The notes: generated by a model not told the origin, from the sequence alone. A DNA stretch of 64,000 nucleotides from Prorocentrum cordatum (GCA_963575745.1 CAUYUJ010003392.1:218501-282500); one strand, 5' to 3'. Positions 11,061 to 22,582 are shown, counted from the stretch's first letter. A program made the numbers and translations.

Positions 11061-12734
11061 GCGGCGGTGTTCCCGACCATGTTCCCACCTCGCCTTGCAC
11101 GCGAGACCCATGCACGGTGGCGGGATTGACCGAGGGCCACTCTGTCTAGACTGACAAGGGAAGTCTGGCAGGTGCACAACGTTGACACGCTTGCATCTGC
11201 CATTCGAAATGACGGCAGATAATTGTGTGCTAATGCTGCTGTGTGTGACCATCATGCGTGCATAGTGCTCGGGTTATGTCTGTTTGATACATATATATAT
11301 ATATATATATGTGTGCACATGTAGAACATGTAGGCAAACGCATAAAAAAAAAACATTGGATAATCATCCAACTTCGAAGCACGTGCACCTCGTTGTCGGT
11401 AGCATCATCATTGAACGCATGCGTGCGTACATGCATGGTGTGCTACAGTGTTCGATCTTACCACTGGCTCAATGAGTCATTGCAGCGCTCGCGAAAGGGG
11501 CATATCATTGGTTATGCCGCTGGCCCGATGCTTAACACGACTTAGATCGCAAGAAAACAAACAACACGATAGATAGCCAGACACCACACATCCCGCCCAT
11601 CGAGCACGTGCCCCTACCCGATTTCAGCATCGCCCGCACGGCGGCGCTTCTCACAGGAAGGGAGGCCGAGGCCGACTCGACTCGGAGTGCCCCTTCCCAG
11701 CGTGCCATCGAGTTCGATCTGGGCCCATGACGGGCGCGAAGGTGAAGCAAAGCTGCAAGAAGGCGGGAGAGCTCCTGCAAGTGCAGCACACTCCTCTTGT
11801 CAGACCATTCCCAGGGTCCGTGCCTGTCGCTTGTTATTATTACGCCGCTGTCCTGCGGTTGCCCCGTCCTACTGTGGGGCGGGGGCCAGAGATTGTCACG
11901 TGACTGCCCGCTGAGAGATGACCAGATCACGGCGCTGCCAGCACGGCACGATGCCAATCGCAAGCCGAAAGCTGACCCTTCTCCCCCGCCAGGCCTCGCC
12001 CCCAAAAGCTCCGCATCACGTAGTGACATCGTCTTCTCTTTGGCAATAAACTGACAGCGTCCTGTCTCGCCGTGCAGTCGCCTCGTCGGGAAGCGCGTGC
12101 GAGCTTTTCCGTGCTGCTACTGCTGTAAACGCCTCCCCCCCTCCTGCTCCAGCTCCTGCTGCTGCTGGTCCTCATCCTCCCCCATCCGCCTCCCCCTCCC
12201 CGTCCGCACCGTACGGCAAATCCGTGTCGGGGTGGCATCGGCGTCACGCTGGCGCCAGCTTCTGACACTGCGCGGATCCGTCAACCTGGAATGATCGTGC
12301 CGTGCCGATATCGCTAATCGTTCGTGACAGGCCAATTCCAGGCCACTGGCGGCATTCAACCTTCAACGCCCGCTCTTGGGCCCACTCCGCGTCAGCGCGG
12401 CGCGAAGCTGTGGACTCCTGACTGGTCCTCGCCCTCGCTCTGGCGTTGCTGCCTATTGCTCCCGAAACGTCACGGGCTGCTCCTCAACGGTTTGACATTC
12501 CCTTCCCCCCAGCAGTCCGGGTCGCGCGCATGATAGTCGGCCAGAATGCTGAGCGGCTGGATCCAACCCATCAGTCCCGTCCACCATGTCAATGATGTGA
12601 TTGCGGAGTGACGTGACAATGGATCTACATGTTGTCCATAATATTTATCATGGCTCCCAGTCGGACTGCGATGCCGATGGCTGCATGAATCAAGCTCCAC
12701 TTGCAGTGAAACATGGAAACGAGCCACGTGGAAC
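11061..12734. other. gene-free stretch with short (TA)n
   Basis: A (TA)n run lies at about 11,289-11,311 and an A-run at 11,344-11,353. Composition is mixed and short ORFs show no recognisable family. No tandem array. Confidence 0.3.
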
Positions 12735-12951
12735 ACCTCCTCCTCCTCCTCCTCCTCCTTCTCCTCCCCCTCCTCCTCCTCCTCCTCCTCCTCCTCCTCC
12801 TCCTTCTCCTCCCCCTCCTCCCCCTCCTCCTCCTCCTCCTCCTCCCCCTCCTCCTCCTCCTCCTCCTCCTCCTCCTCCTCCTCCTCCTCCTCCTCCTCCT
12901 CCTCCTCCTCCTCCTCCTCCTCCTCCTCCTCCTCCTCCTCCTCCTCCTCCC
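12735..12951 (+). repeat. (CCT)n tract, ~215 bases
   Basis: A nearly pure CCT/CTC tract with a few C or T interruptions. It is homopyrimidine on this strand and produces poly-Pro, poly-Leu, poly-Ser, poly-Glu and poly-Arg shadow ORFs. Confidence 0.95.
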
Positions 12952-13311
12952 TGGGCACGAGCGACCTCCGGTGCTCGGCCTGCCGATCGTGGCAGGCGGC
13001 GCGACGTGCACGGCGGCCCCTGCGTGCTCGGCCTCGGCCCCCTCTCGGGCACGGCCCGCGGGCCGCGCTCCACGGGCCACTCCGTCGAAGGGACGCCCCC
13101 ACAGGGCAGCTTTTAATACATGGGATGAATGTTTATTTAATCTGGTTTCTAACACATGATTAATGTGTGAACAAATGTATGCATGAACTCATCGTTGTTT
13201 TCATACTAAATCCCCTGCATGCTTCATACATGCTCCGCACGCGGAGCGTGTACTGAAAATGGCACTGAACGCGTAGCAGATCTGCTAGGTGGCGACACCC
13301 GAGCCCTAGCC
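12952..13311. other. intervening sequence, nothing recognised
   Basis: A GC-rich left half follows the CCT tract and an AT-richer right half precedes the Fam1 copy. No gene or repeat recognised. Confidence 0.3.
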
Positions 13312-13470
13312 TCAGGTCGGGCATGTCCCCCTGCAGGCGGATTTTTGGACGGAAAATTCTACATTGCCAGAAATACAACAAAACGGTCAAAGAGAGTCAA
13401 AAAATTGTCCCCATACTATTTTTTGACTGATTTTGGATATTCCTCCTGTAGAGGGACAGGCCCGACTTAA
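13312..13470 (+). mobile_element. Fam1 inverted-repeat element, copy 3
   Basis: TCAGGTCGGGCATGTCCCCC at the left is matched by the inverted GGGACAGGCCCGACTT at the right. The interior aligns with the copy at 7266: GGATTTTTGG, ATTGTCCCCATACTATTTTT and TTTTGGATATTCCTCCTG. Confidence 0.75.
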
Positions 13471-14295
13471 CCCCAGCCCCCCACCAACCATCAGTTCCTC
13501 CTGAGTCGATGGGAAGCGGGGATAGGGTTCGGATTTCGCCGCGCGCTCGGCGACTTCCGAAACCCGCCCCCGCCACCCATCGAGTTGCCTGAATCGTCGA
13601 AGGCAGGGTTCGGGTTTCGCCGCCGACCTGTGGTCTGGGACGCCCAAGAGGGGGGCGTCCAAGAGGGGGGGCGCAAATCATGGCCAGCGTGGCGTGCGCG
13701 GCCCAGGGAGGGGGCTGGGGACGTATGAGACACGAAGAGGCGTCATGAAGTCTGGGGCGATTCCTGGCCCTTGCCATCACATCCAGACCCTTCTATCATC
13801 ACGCCCCTCTTGGCCGCCCCCGATTTGGTCCGCTGCACGCAAAAGTGACCCTGGGTAAGAGTGACCTTTGGCGCGCGGCTTGTTGGGGGCCGCGGGGTGG
13901 CCAAGCACAAGCGCGCGAGACGCCACTGACGCCTCGCGCTCGGCAACCAGGGGCCCCCGGTGGGCCCGCGCCAGAAGGCCACTCCGGCGAAGGGTCGGTT
14001 CCAGCCGCTCGTCTGTGCCGGTACGCGAACTTCTCGTACGCGCGGGACCGCCAGCAGAGCGGCGCCTCACGGCGGCCGCCGAAGCGGGGGGGCGGGGCGC
14101 GGGTCGGCCGCCGCCAAGGGCCCTCGTCGTCGTGGTCGCTCGCCGCCGCCGCGGCCTTCGAAGGCCCTCGGAGGCGGCCGACGCTCCAGGGTACAGTGCT
14201 GACGAGGCCGCAAGAAGCCCTCGCAAGAAGCCCAGTGGGCGGAGCAGACTCTTTCACGGACGCGGGGTGTCCCCGCGCAGCGTGCGGAGCGAGGT
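13471..14295. other. gene-free GC-rich stretch
   Basis: The motif ATAGGGTTCGGATTTCGCCG recurs in altered form near 13,605 (AGGGTTCGGGTTTCGCCG). Frames of 150-230 codons overlap on both strands without protein-like character. Confidence 0.3.
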
Positions 14296-14513
14296 TTTGG
14301 ACGCCCGAAATGGGTACGGACACAATGGGTAGAATGCCCGACAACAGGTGTTGTTCAAAGTCGACTGCGGCCGCTCTTGGGCCGGCGGCGGTTTTTTCCC
14401 ATCAGATGGCAACGTCCGCGGCGGCGCGGTCAGCGAGTCCTGTTCAAAATGCACAGGATCTGCTGTCGGGTATCGCACCCACCCTTTCCGTACCCGTTTC
14501 GATCGTCCCGAGA
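14296..14513 (+). mobile_element. Fam5 element, copy 3
   Basis: The left end TTTGGACGCCCGAAATGGG and right end CCGTACCCGTTTCGATCGTC are inverted to each other. The interior shares AATGCCCGACAACAGGTGTTG, GCGGCCGCTCTTGGGC and ATCTGCTGTCGGG with the other copies. It is shorter than copy 2 because it lacks that copy's central material. Confidence 0.65.
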
Positions 14514-14550
14514 GGAAGCCCAGGCTATACCTAACCAGCCTCGAACTTGT

Positions 14551-14671
14551 CCCTATCCCTAAGATGGGCGAGCAAAAAGCGAGGGCAATCTTAGGGATAG
14601 GCCCTCAGAAACTGAGGGAATCCTTAAGATCGGCATCCAGGTGAGGTGATGTCAAACATAGGGATAGGGAT
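14551..14671. repeat. CCCTATCCCTAAG inverted and direct motifs
   Basis: CCCTATCCCTAAGAT (14,551) faces its inverted copy ATCTTAGGGATAGG (14,588-14,601), and a further ATAGGGATAGGGATA lies at 14,657. The first pair could fold into a hairpin with a ~25-base loop. Confidence 0.5.
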
Positions 14672-14756
14672 ATGTTTCAAACAAGTAAATACCCTGACAA
14701 CGGAACACCCGGCCTCGTGAGGCGCGGCCCCACTGCAGTCGCGGGCGGTCGAAGGC

Positions 14757-14840
14757 CTCCGAGCGCCTCCGGGAGCGCCTCCAGGAGCGCCTCCGGGAGC
14801 GCCTCCCGGAGGGCCTCCGGGAAGGCCTCCGGGAGGACTG
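14757..14840 (+). repeat. 12-base tandem repeat AGCGCCTCCGGG
   Basis: About six imperfect tandem copies of AGCGCCTCCGGG. The ORFs through it repeat a four-residue unit and are not genes. Confidence 0.75.
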
Positions 14841-14971
14841 GCCCTCGGAGCGGCGGGGCGGGGCCGGGCTCTGGCCCCCGCGGGCGCTGCAAGCGCAAGG
14901 GCGCGGGTGCCGCACCGCCCCCTTCCCCCGGACTGCGGGGCGGATCCCGCCTCGGCGGCAGCTCGAGATGC

Positions 14972-15138
14972 AGCCAGGACGAGGACACACTCGAGCGAGG
15001 ACAGATCGATAATCTCTAAGATTTGGCAGCTCTGGAGCATGCCTCGGGCGCCGCGGCCCTCCCAAGGCGTCCTGGAACGTGCTGAGAGCGTGCTGGAAGG
15101 CTCTGGAACGGACGTATCCTCGTCCTAGCCCTGTCCGA
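14972..15138 (+). mobile_element. Fam6 element, copy 3 (uninterrupted)
   Basis: The ends AGCCAGGACGAGGACAC and ATCCTCGTCCTAGCC form an inverted pair. The interior GGCAGCTCTGGAGCATGC, GGGCGCCGCGGCC and GCTCTGGAACGGACGTA can be followed across all copies. This uninterrupted copy serves as the reference for recognising the insertions at 9447 and 45,122. Confidence 0.65.
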
Positions 15139-15202
15139 TGGGGGGCCTCCCGTGCCATCTTGCTGGCTCTTGTGAATCGACGCTACGGCCGGACCTAGGA
15201 AA

Positions 15203-15366
15203 GAGGAACAGCCTTCAAGAACATGAGACCCTTCGCTGGCCGAATCCGAAGAACAGTCGAGGGCACCCTCCCCCAGGATGCACCAGAACTTCCAACAACA
15301 AACATGAAAAACATTAGGGGACCCTCCTCGAGCCGGCCTCGATCTTATACCTCGGTCCAGCCGTAT
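15203..15366 (+). repeat. Fam10 repeat, copy 1
   Basis: Aligns with 25,838-26,008 along its length: GCCTTCAAGAACATGAGACC, CCCCAGGATGCACCAGAAC, CGAGCCGGCCTCG and ATACCTCGGTCCA. Boundaries were set by where the two copies stop matching. No inverted ends seen. Confidence 0.55.
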
Positions 15367-17425
15367 GCGATGCTAGGCGACACTGATCGATGCTGAATCG
15401 ACGCTCGTCGACGCTAACTCGACGCTCACTCGGCGCTAGCGCACGCTCATGCACCCCAAGAACGGAATTGCAAGGGCTCGCGAGGCCTTTGCGACTTGCT
15501 GCCCAACAGCACAGCCTTGGACCCATCTCGGAGAACCCCGACTTCGGGGCGGACGCGGCCGTGGCAGCGCAGGCCCGCCCGAACGCAGCGGAAGAGCAAG
15601 CACAACGGCAGGATCCACCCCGCCCCGCGATGCCGGACGCGCGGTGGTCTTGGCGCCCTCGCGCAGCCGCCCTGGAAAAGGGCGCCTCTGCAATGCAGGC
15701 CGCGATGCGCGGAACGCCCGAGGGGGTGCCCTGGATCAGGATCCGACCGTGTCCTCCCCGACCTCTCTGTGCTGAGGCACGCGCCTCGATGATCTCGTTG
15801 CCGACCACGAGCAGGGTGTCGCGGGGGCAGGTCCAGCCGTTCATCACTGGCGACTCCCACAGCGGCGCGGTCACCTGGGGGAGGGCAGAGGACTGCCCAG
15901 GACGAGCGCGAGCAGCTTGCGTCCGCTGAGGGCGGAGGGATGGAGGCAGCAACCATAGGGGGGGAGAGGAAGAGAGAGAGAGAGAGAGAGCAACAACAAA
16001 AATGAAAAACATAGAAGAGGGAGAAACAAAAAGAGAGAGGAAAAGAGAGAGAGACAGAATCGTCCACATCGTACACGCTGAAATGGCTGCGATCCGTGCG
16101 CAGTCAATCCGAAACTTTCAGATGCAGCCCCCTCCGGCGCTGCCTCTCAGAGCCCCACAGGGAAGGACGATCGCCCCTCATTTCTCCTGACAAACCTCCC
16201 ATCCGATATCCAATGACGTAGAAGGCTGCAATCCCAAGGGGCCGTCAAGAATAAACCATCGACCCGACCCCTAACCTTACCCAGGGTGCTGCCAGAAATC
16301 GAGACCGTCTGGATATCCAGGGGCAGTCAGTATCCCCTTACCCCTGCTCCTTCCTCGTTCTCCTCCTCCTCCCTCCTCCGCGGGTGACGCCAGCTTTAAG
16401 CTAGCTCGGGCGGGTGGCAATGGTGGGTGACCTAGATGGGGGGGTGAAGAGAAGGCCCCCTTTAGAGCCCCTTTCTTCACCCCCCATGACCACCTGCCCG
16501 ACTAGCACCAAGAGTGGTCGCGTGTTCCGGTAATGATTGGAGGCAGCGTGCCAGAATTGACCTGGCTCGCGATGACGAAAGAGGAGCCTAGAGAGGGGAC
16601 AAGCATTAAGACATTGTGCCAAGCACAGTTGCCGAGAGAGAGGTCAAAGTCCTGCAAGAAGCGTACCCCCAGCGGACCCAACAACCGATACCCACTGCCC
16701 TTCGGGAATTCGCCACTGACGCCTGGCCCACACAAGTACATCCGCCACAGCTCTTGTGCGATAGCGGCGTGGTCAAGTGCTTGTCTGTCAAGGAGCCCTC
16801 CTGTGTTGCACCACTTTCCGAATCCACGGCTCACCACCCCTCTTCTTTCCTCCCCCTCCCCCTCGTCCGCCTCGATTCCCCCCCTCCTCCTCCTCCTCCT
16901 CCTCCTCCCCCTCATCCTCCTGCTCCTGCTCCTCCTGGTTAAACGACACTGAAAGAACGCAAAGAGTGGTGCGCATGTAACCGCGGTGTTGGGCATCTTG
17001 GCGGGCCGGCGCACGGTGATGCCCCTGGCCTACGGGAGCAGCCGTGCGGTGACAGGGAAGTGGCGTCGAGGGAGCCGATGGTATAAGCCGGAACGAGACA
17101 TGCTTTATGCGAGGCGGGGATTTATCCACATCCACCGCCTGGGGACCCACGTCCTGGCGGTGGATATGGATATATTTTGGCCTCCGAGGGCCCGAATATT
17201 TCCATGTCAACCGCCTGCCGAGGTCCCCGAAAATTGGCCTTCCGGGCGGTGGCCATGTAGAAATTCCAGCCTCGGACTTTTCACATCAACTGCTGACGAG
17301 GCGTTCCAGTTCAGAAACAAGCCCGTGCGTGACAAATGCAACGACGACCTCGCAACCCGAGGTCAAAGCTGAGCCTTGCAACATCCGCCGAGAGACACTC
17401 GACGCCAGGGCTCGAGCCACACAGA
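15367..17425. other. gene-free stretch with GA-rich and CTC tracts
   Basis: A GA-rich purine tract lies at about 15,961-16,055, and (CTC)n at about 16,876-16,934. Both are polypurine/polypyrimidine microsatellites. Between 17,110 and 17,300 related TCCACATCCACCGCCTG and CCATGTCAACCGCCTG motifs recur. No gene identified. Confidence 0.35.
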
Positions 17426-17430
17426 GCTTT

Positions 17431-17480
17431 CGCTGTTGTTGTTGTTGTTGCTGTTGTTGTTGTTGTTGTTGTTGTTGTTG
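17431..17480 (+). repeat. (TTG)n microsatellite
   Basis: About 16 TTG units with one CTG interruption. Confidence 0.95.
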
Positions 17481-17576
17481 CGCTCGTGGTCCTTCGTTCC
17501 GTCTTCTTCCTGTAGGGGGTCGAACTCCATACACCGACGCTTCTTCTGGCCCTGCACTAGAGTTTGCACTGGAACG

Positions 17577-17745
17577 CGGATCCTGGTGTATACGGGACCC
17601 TGGTGTATACATGTTTCGTTATTTCCCCGGGGCATCGGGGAAACAAGTATACACCACACCACCCCAGCGTCGTCCTTGACCCTCAAAAAATCAAGGGATT
17701 GAACAATAACCCGCCACTAGTAATGTACATGTTCCAGTTTCCGAT
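17577..17745 (+). repeat. Fam9 repeat, copy 1
   Basis: GGATCCTGGTGTATACGGG, TTTCGTTATTTCCC, GTATACACCACACCACCCC, AACCCGCCACTAG and CAGTTTCCGA occur in the same order at 63,109-63,275. Inside it, GGTGTATAC and GTATACACC form an inverted pair. A protein-like minus-strand stretch overlaps its right end. Confidence 0.55.
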
Positions 17746-18510
17746 CCTGTCTTTGCTGCGAAACGAATTCAGAACCAACACGGTCCACGAAATCGCCACC
17801 ACACCGTTTAGCGATGCCATACCGCAGCGCCGCGCTGAACTGCAATAAGCCCCCGATGCGGACCGCAAATACATCACTGATGAAAACTATGCTGGACTGA
17901 ACCGTGAAAGGATTGCTCACGAGCACAATGTGCTCAAATACAAAGGATCCTGGTGGGTTCTCGACCCAAATGTCCATTGCAAAAGGTTCGGTACAGCCAC
18001 AGCCGTCATCCCTCCATCGTTCACATCAAGGCTGTGATCATGCGAGATGCGAGTAGAAATGTGAGGCCATCCGTCAGGTGGAAAGGAGGATGATTCGGGA
18101 GGGGATGGGCCCTGCTGTTGACTGCGGTAGCGCCGCCTCGGATTGGGAATATGTCTACCCACTGGTCCAACGATCTCTCCATCAAGCCAGTTAACCAACT
18201 CGATTGTCATAGAACTACACAGTGTAACATCAATTGACTGTCTGACCGTCGCTGCACTGACCCAGCCGTCCTGGAATGTCTCGGGAACGTCACTGGGCTT
18301 CTTGAGGCACCTTTCTTGGGCGCTGGTGAGCCCACCTCTCGCCGTCTTGGTCATCACAGGGCGCGTTGTGAGCGGCCCGAAGGGTACACCAACCGGCCTG
18401 GTCGGCCAAAACGCACAAGGGCTTGTAGACGCCCCGGACACCGGATCCCTTCGCCGTGTTCCTTGGCCTATTGGCCGTTCAGAGGACTTGGTCGATACAC
18501 AGGCCTCCAC
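17717..18510 (-). pseudogene. candidate decayed coding remnant, function unknown
   Basis: Two minus-strand frames look like consecutive parts of one protein joined at a frame break near 17,975. The upstream part (18,510 down to about 17,980) includes a stretch with ETFQDGWVSAATVRQSID and TIELVNWLDGEIVGPVGRH. The downstream part (17,977-17,717) starts MDIWVENPPGSFVFEHIVLV and continues with mixed hydrophobic and charged residues, without the Pro/Ala/Arg/Gly bias of the surrounding shadow frames. No domain is recognised. The overlap with the Fam9 repeat and the frame break suggest a pseudogene or element remnant, not a working host gene. An intron at the break is an alternative. Confidence 0.3.
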
Positions 18511-18523
18511 ATCGGAGTAGACA

Positions 18524-18586
18524 TATACATCTATATATATATGTAACTAGAACCATGCGCGCGCTTCGCGCGCGCTTCGGTTCTAG
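18524..18586 (+). repeat. Fam8: short AT microsatellite plus GC hairpin, copy 1
   Basis: An AT-rich repeat runs directly into a near-perfect palindrome, 18,547-18,586, whose arms read CTAGAACC(A)TGCGCGCGC and complement, with a TT/TC-centred loop. The same hairpin occurs at 20,942 and in part at 48,165, each time with a dinucleotide repeat on its left. Confidence 0.75.
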
Positions 18587-18859
18587 CCAAGCTCAGGGAC
18601 GGGTATTGCTGTGAAGCTATATGCACGAGGACATATGGAGTCAACAAGAGGGGGACAGGGGAGGAGAGAAGCCTCAGTGTGTTTCTTTGGGGCGTCGGAT
18701 GGCCGCGGCCGATACTACTTCTAATAGAATGAGCGGGTTCGCGCAGAGTGAGGGCGTACAAAGCAAGGCGCACAAGAGGGATGGTGCAGAGCAGGGCTTG
18801 GCAATGCGAGGTCCACGCGAGGAAGGTGCACGACGCGAGCACCGCTGAGATATCCAAAC

Positions 18860-19490
18860 ACTTCGGAGGTGGTGTGGCCCTGCCCCGTGGTGGTCCGGTC
18901 GTTTTCGCCTATGACATTCTCGCAGCTCGGGTTTCCGATATGCCCTGCGCTGAGGTGGTGTGGCCACCTTTGCCTGAGGCATCTTCGCAACCCTGACCTC
19001 TGAGATGCCCTGCCTGATTGTGGTCATTGCTTCTCGCCTGGGACAGCCCTGCAACTGTGGGTGATGAGATGCACTGAGCTCAGGTGGTCAGGCCACTTCC
19101 GCATTAGACATCCTCGCAACTCTCACCTAACTCTCACCTCGAGGATGATCTGCCCCCTGGTGGTCCGGCCACTTTCGCCTGGGGCATCCTCGAAACTCTG
19201 GGTTCCGAGAGGCCCTGAGCTGGGGTGGTCAGTCCACTTTCGCCTCAGACATCCTCGCAACTCTGACCTAGGAGATAAGACGCTCCATGGTGGCTCGGCC
19301 ACTTTCGCCCAGGACATCCGGGGAACCCTGGATTCCGAGATGCCCTGAGCTGAGGTGGTCAGGACACATTGGCCTGAGATATCCTTGCAACTCTGACCTC
19401 ATGCCCTGTCCTACGGAGGTCCAGCCACGTTCGCCTATGACATCCTCGTAAACTGTGGACTCTGAGATGTCATGAGCTGAGATGGTCATG
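18860..19490 (-). repeat. ~68-base minisatellite, locus 1
   Basis: About nine degenerate tandem copies of a 66-70-base unit containing GAGGTGGTCAGGCCACTTTC, GCCTGAGACATCCTCGCAAC and a TCTGAGATGCCCTGAGCT-like end (plus-strand reading). The same unit forms a second array in opposite orientation at 29,985-30,415. Confidence 0.7.
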
Positions 19491-19499
19491 TCACCTCCG

Positions 19500-19500
19500 C

Positions 19501-19553
<53 letters not shown>

Positions 19554-19575
19554 TACGACTACGACGACGACGACG
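19500..19575 (+). repeat. (ACG)n microsatellite
   Basis: A GAC/ACG repeat directly following the last minisatellite unit. It encodes poly-Asp in one frame, which is an artefact. Confidence 0.95.
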
Positions 19576-19654
19576 AACGAACTCGGCGACGACAACTGGC
19601 CATCCGGGGTCGTCCTGGAGGCGTCTGGCGCTCCTCACTGAAGCATCTGAACAG

Positions 19655-20010
19655 TTCGCTCGGATCTCGTGGCAGGTCTCTTGGGGGGCTCCTGGAAGCA
19701 GTTCCGAGGCTCGGGGCCGAGGGCCCAGAAAGTCCGTTCGGATCCCCCGTCTGGGCCCCTTCTTAAAGCCGTCTTGGGGCCCTCTTGGGCCATCTTGGGT
19801 GTCTCTTGGGCCGTCTTGGGTCCCTCTTGGGTTATCTTGGGGTCAGTTGGGCCCTCATGGGCTGCGTTTAGGCGGTCTTCGGGGCTTCTTGGACTGTTTG
19901 GAGCGTCAGAAAAGCGAAAAGGTGCTTCTGCTAAAAATGTATGTTCCCAAAGGAATTGGAATTTGTTGCACTCTTGGGGGCATTTTGATAAGCCTGTGGG
20001 AGGCACCTTG
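19655..20010 (+). repeat. Fam14 repeat, diverged single copy
   Basis: Matches the 385-base unit of the 21-kb array in order: TGGGCCCCTTCTT, GTCTTGGGGCCCTCTTGGGC, CATCTTGGG, GAGCGTCAGAAAAGCGAAAA and AAAATGTATGTTCCCAAAGG. It shows that the array arose from a dispersed repeat. Confidence 0.6.
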
Positions 20011-20836
20011 AAGCGTATGGGCGCGTTCTTGCGACGCCTTGGGGCCATCATTTTTGTTGTTGTCCTTACGGTTCGCTTCACCCATCTCGCGTTGCCAATC
20101 TCGCTTCGCTGGGGTCGCGCCGGGCGGACAGACCCGGCGAACCCGACTTTAAAATGAACGCGCAGGTTATCATATGAGCGGGCAGGACATGATACCGAGC
20201 GGGATTCAGAAGAGGACAATTGAGCTAGCACGGGCGACATTTCGGGTCACCACTGCCGCTACAACAATACCCACTTGTGCACTCGCCCGTACGTCCCCAT
20301 GCGCACTTATATCCTGGAACAACCTTATCACCCACACAGCAAGTTTGAAACTTGTTGTTTGCCACCCACCAGGCAAAACCATCCCTTACAGCAGTAAGTG
20401 TTTGCAGTAAGTGTTTGCTTGAGGGCACTCCGAACTCACAGCTCACTGGCGTCCGTGACTGGAGTAGATCGCATGCGAATCGTCCTCCCAGGCAGCGTTC
20501 CTCCGAGGTCTTTAAGTCGTGGCAGGATGGCGAACGCTCGCATTGCGGCAACGGCGGAGTAACAGGGGCTTGCAATAGGCGCAAACCAAATGTCCTGAAG
20601 AGTTGCCACAATGTTTTGAACCATGGTTACGGAGCGCCCTGGGGCCATCTTGGACGTCTTGGGGCGATGGTTCGGTGACTCTCTGGGCTGCATTGGACCG
20701 TCTTGGAGCCTTTTTTGAGTCCTTTTTTCAGCACGTTTCGGGACTGGTTTGGGCCGTCTGTGAGCGCTCCCGGAAGCCGTGACACGTCATGCCCCCGGTG
20801 GTCCCTTGGCCCGTCCAGGCGGCCTCCTCCCCCGGT
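20011..20836. other. gene-free stretch with a Fam14 fragment
   Basis: A short diverged Fam14 fragment lies at about 20,636-20,760 (GGGGCCATCTTGGACGTCTT). The rest shows no gene or repeat; a 128-codon minus-strand frame at 20,225-20,611 cannot be assigned. Confidence 0.3.
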
Positions 20837-20837
20837 G

Positions 20838-20892
<55 letters not shown>

Positions 20893-20979
20893 TGTACATA
20901 TATAATACATATATGTATGTATATATATATATATATATATACTAGAACCACGCGCGCGCTTCGCGCGCGCTTAGGTTCT
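20837..20979 (+). repeat. Fam8: long (TA)n plus GC hairpin, copy 2
   Basis: About 100 bases of TA-rich repeat run directly into the palindrome 20,942-20,979 (CTAGAACC, GCGCGCGCTTCGCGCGCGC, AGGTTCT). The order and orientation are the same as at 18,524. Confidence 0.75.
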
Positions 20980-21040
20980 GTCGAGTCACAGACCCAGGAA
21001 TCGTTGTGAGAAGAAATTGGTGACGCGAAGCGTCGTGGGG

Positions 21041-22582
21041 GCGTCCTTGGACGTCTGGGGTCTCCTGGGGCCTCTTGAGGGGCCTCCTGGGGGCCTCCTG
21101 GCGGCCTCTTGGGGCGGAAGGCTCGAGCTTGCGGTTCGTGGTCCCCCTCTGGGCCCCCTCTTGGGCCCGTCTTGGGGCCCTCTTGGGCCATCTTGGGCGC
21201 CTCTTGGGCCGTCTTGGGGCCCTCTTGGGCTGTCCTGGGGCCCTCTTGGAAGCTTCTTGGGCCGTCTTGGGGCGGTCTTGGGCGCCTCTTGGGCCGTCCT
21301 GTAACGTCGGAAAGCCCAAAAGACAACTTTGTTGAAAATGTACGTTTTACGAAGGGAATGGGCAATTTTTGCGTCTAGGGGCCCTCTTGGGACGCATGTT
21401 GGAGGCTTCTTGGGGCCTCTTGGGGGCGTCCTTGGACGTCTGGGGTCTCCTGGGGCCTCTTGAGGGGCCTCCTGGGGGCCTCCTGGCGGCCTCTTGGGGC
21501 GGAAGGCTCGAGCTTGCGGTTCGTGGTCCCCCTCTGGGCCCCCTCTTGGGCCCGTCTTGGGGCCCTCTTGGGCCATCTTGGGCGCCTCTTGGGCCGTCTT
21601 GGGGCCCTCTTGGGCTGTCCTGGGGCCCTCTTGGAAGCTTCTTGGGCCGTCTTGGGGCGGTCTTGGGCGCCTCTTGGGCCGTCCTGTAACGTCGGAAAGC
21701 CCAAAAACAACTTTGTTGAAAATGTACGTTTTACGAAGGGAATGGGCCAATTTTTGCGTCTAGGGGCCCTCTTGGGACACATGTTGGAGGCTTCTTGGGG
21801 CCTCTTGGGGGCGTCCTTGGACGTCTGGGGTCTCCTGGGGCCTCTTGAGGGGCCTCCTGGGGGCCTCCTGGCGGCCTCTTGGGGCGGAAGGCTCGAGCTT
21901 GCGGTTCGTGGTCCCCCTCTGGGCCCCCTCTTGGGCCCGTCTTGGGGCCCTCTTGGGCCATCTTGGGCGCCTCTTGGGCCGTCTTGGGGCCCTCTTGGGC
22001 TGTCCTGGGGCCCTCTTGGAAGCTTCTTGGGCCGTCTTGGGGCGGTCTTGGGCGCCTCTTGGGCCGTCCTGTAACGTCGGAAAGCCCAAAAGGCGACTTT
22101 GTTGAAAATGTACGTTTTACGAAGGGAATGGGTCAATTTTTGCGTCTAGGGGCCCTCTTGGGACGCATGTTGGAGGCTTCTTGGGGCGTCTTGGGGGCGT
22201 CCTTGGACGTCTGGGGTCTCCTGGGGCCTCTTGAGGGGCCTCCTGGGGGCCTCCTGGCGGCCTCTTGGGGCGGAAGGCTCGAGCTTGCGGTTCGTGGTCC
22301 CCCTCTGGGCCCCCTCTTGGGCCCGTCTTGGGGCCCTCTTGGGCCATCTTGGGCGCCTCTTGGGCCGTCTTGGGGCCCTCTTGGGCTGTCCTGGGGCCCT
22401 CTGGGAAGCTTCTTGGGCCGTCTTGGGGCGGTCTTGGGCGCCTCTTGGGCCGTCCTGTAACGTCGGAAAGCCCAAAAGACAACTTTGTTGAAAATGTACG
22501 TTTTACGAAGGGAATGGGCCAATTTTTGCGTCTAGGGGCCCTCTTGGGACGCATGTTGGAGGCTTCTTGGGGCCTCTTGGGG
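21041..22582 (+). repeat. four tandem copies of a 385-base Fam14 unit
   Basis: Units start at 21,041, 21,426, 21,811 and 22,197 (periods 385, 385, 386), each beginning GCGTCCTTGGACGTCTGGGG; the fourth ends where a broken fifth unit starts at 22,583. Copies are nearly identical, differing mainly by single bases around CCCAAAAGACAAC near each unit's 3' part. Each contains a GGGCCGTCTTGG-type subrepeat and one unique AT-richer segment (AAAATGTACGTTTTACGAAG). The period is not a multiple of three, so the long frames inside are not coding. The homogeneity points to recent amplification. Confidence 0.95.

Noticed and set aside
12470-13159. Five overlapping 130-210-codon frames around 12.7-12.95 kb
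   Set aside because: All run through the (CCT)n tract and have no sequence of interest outside it.
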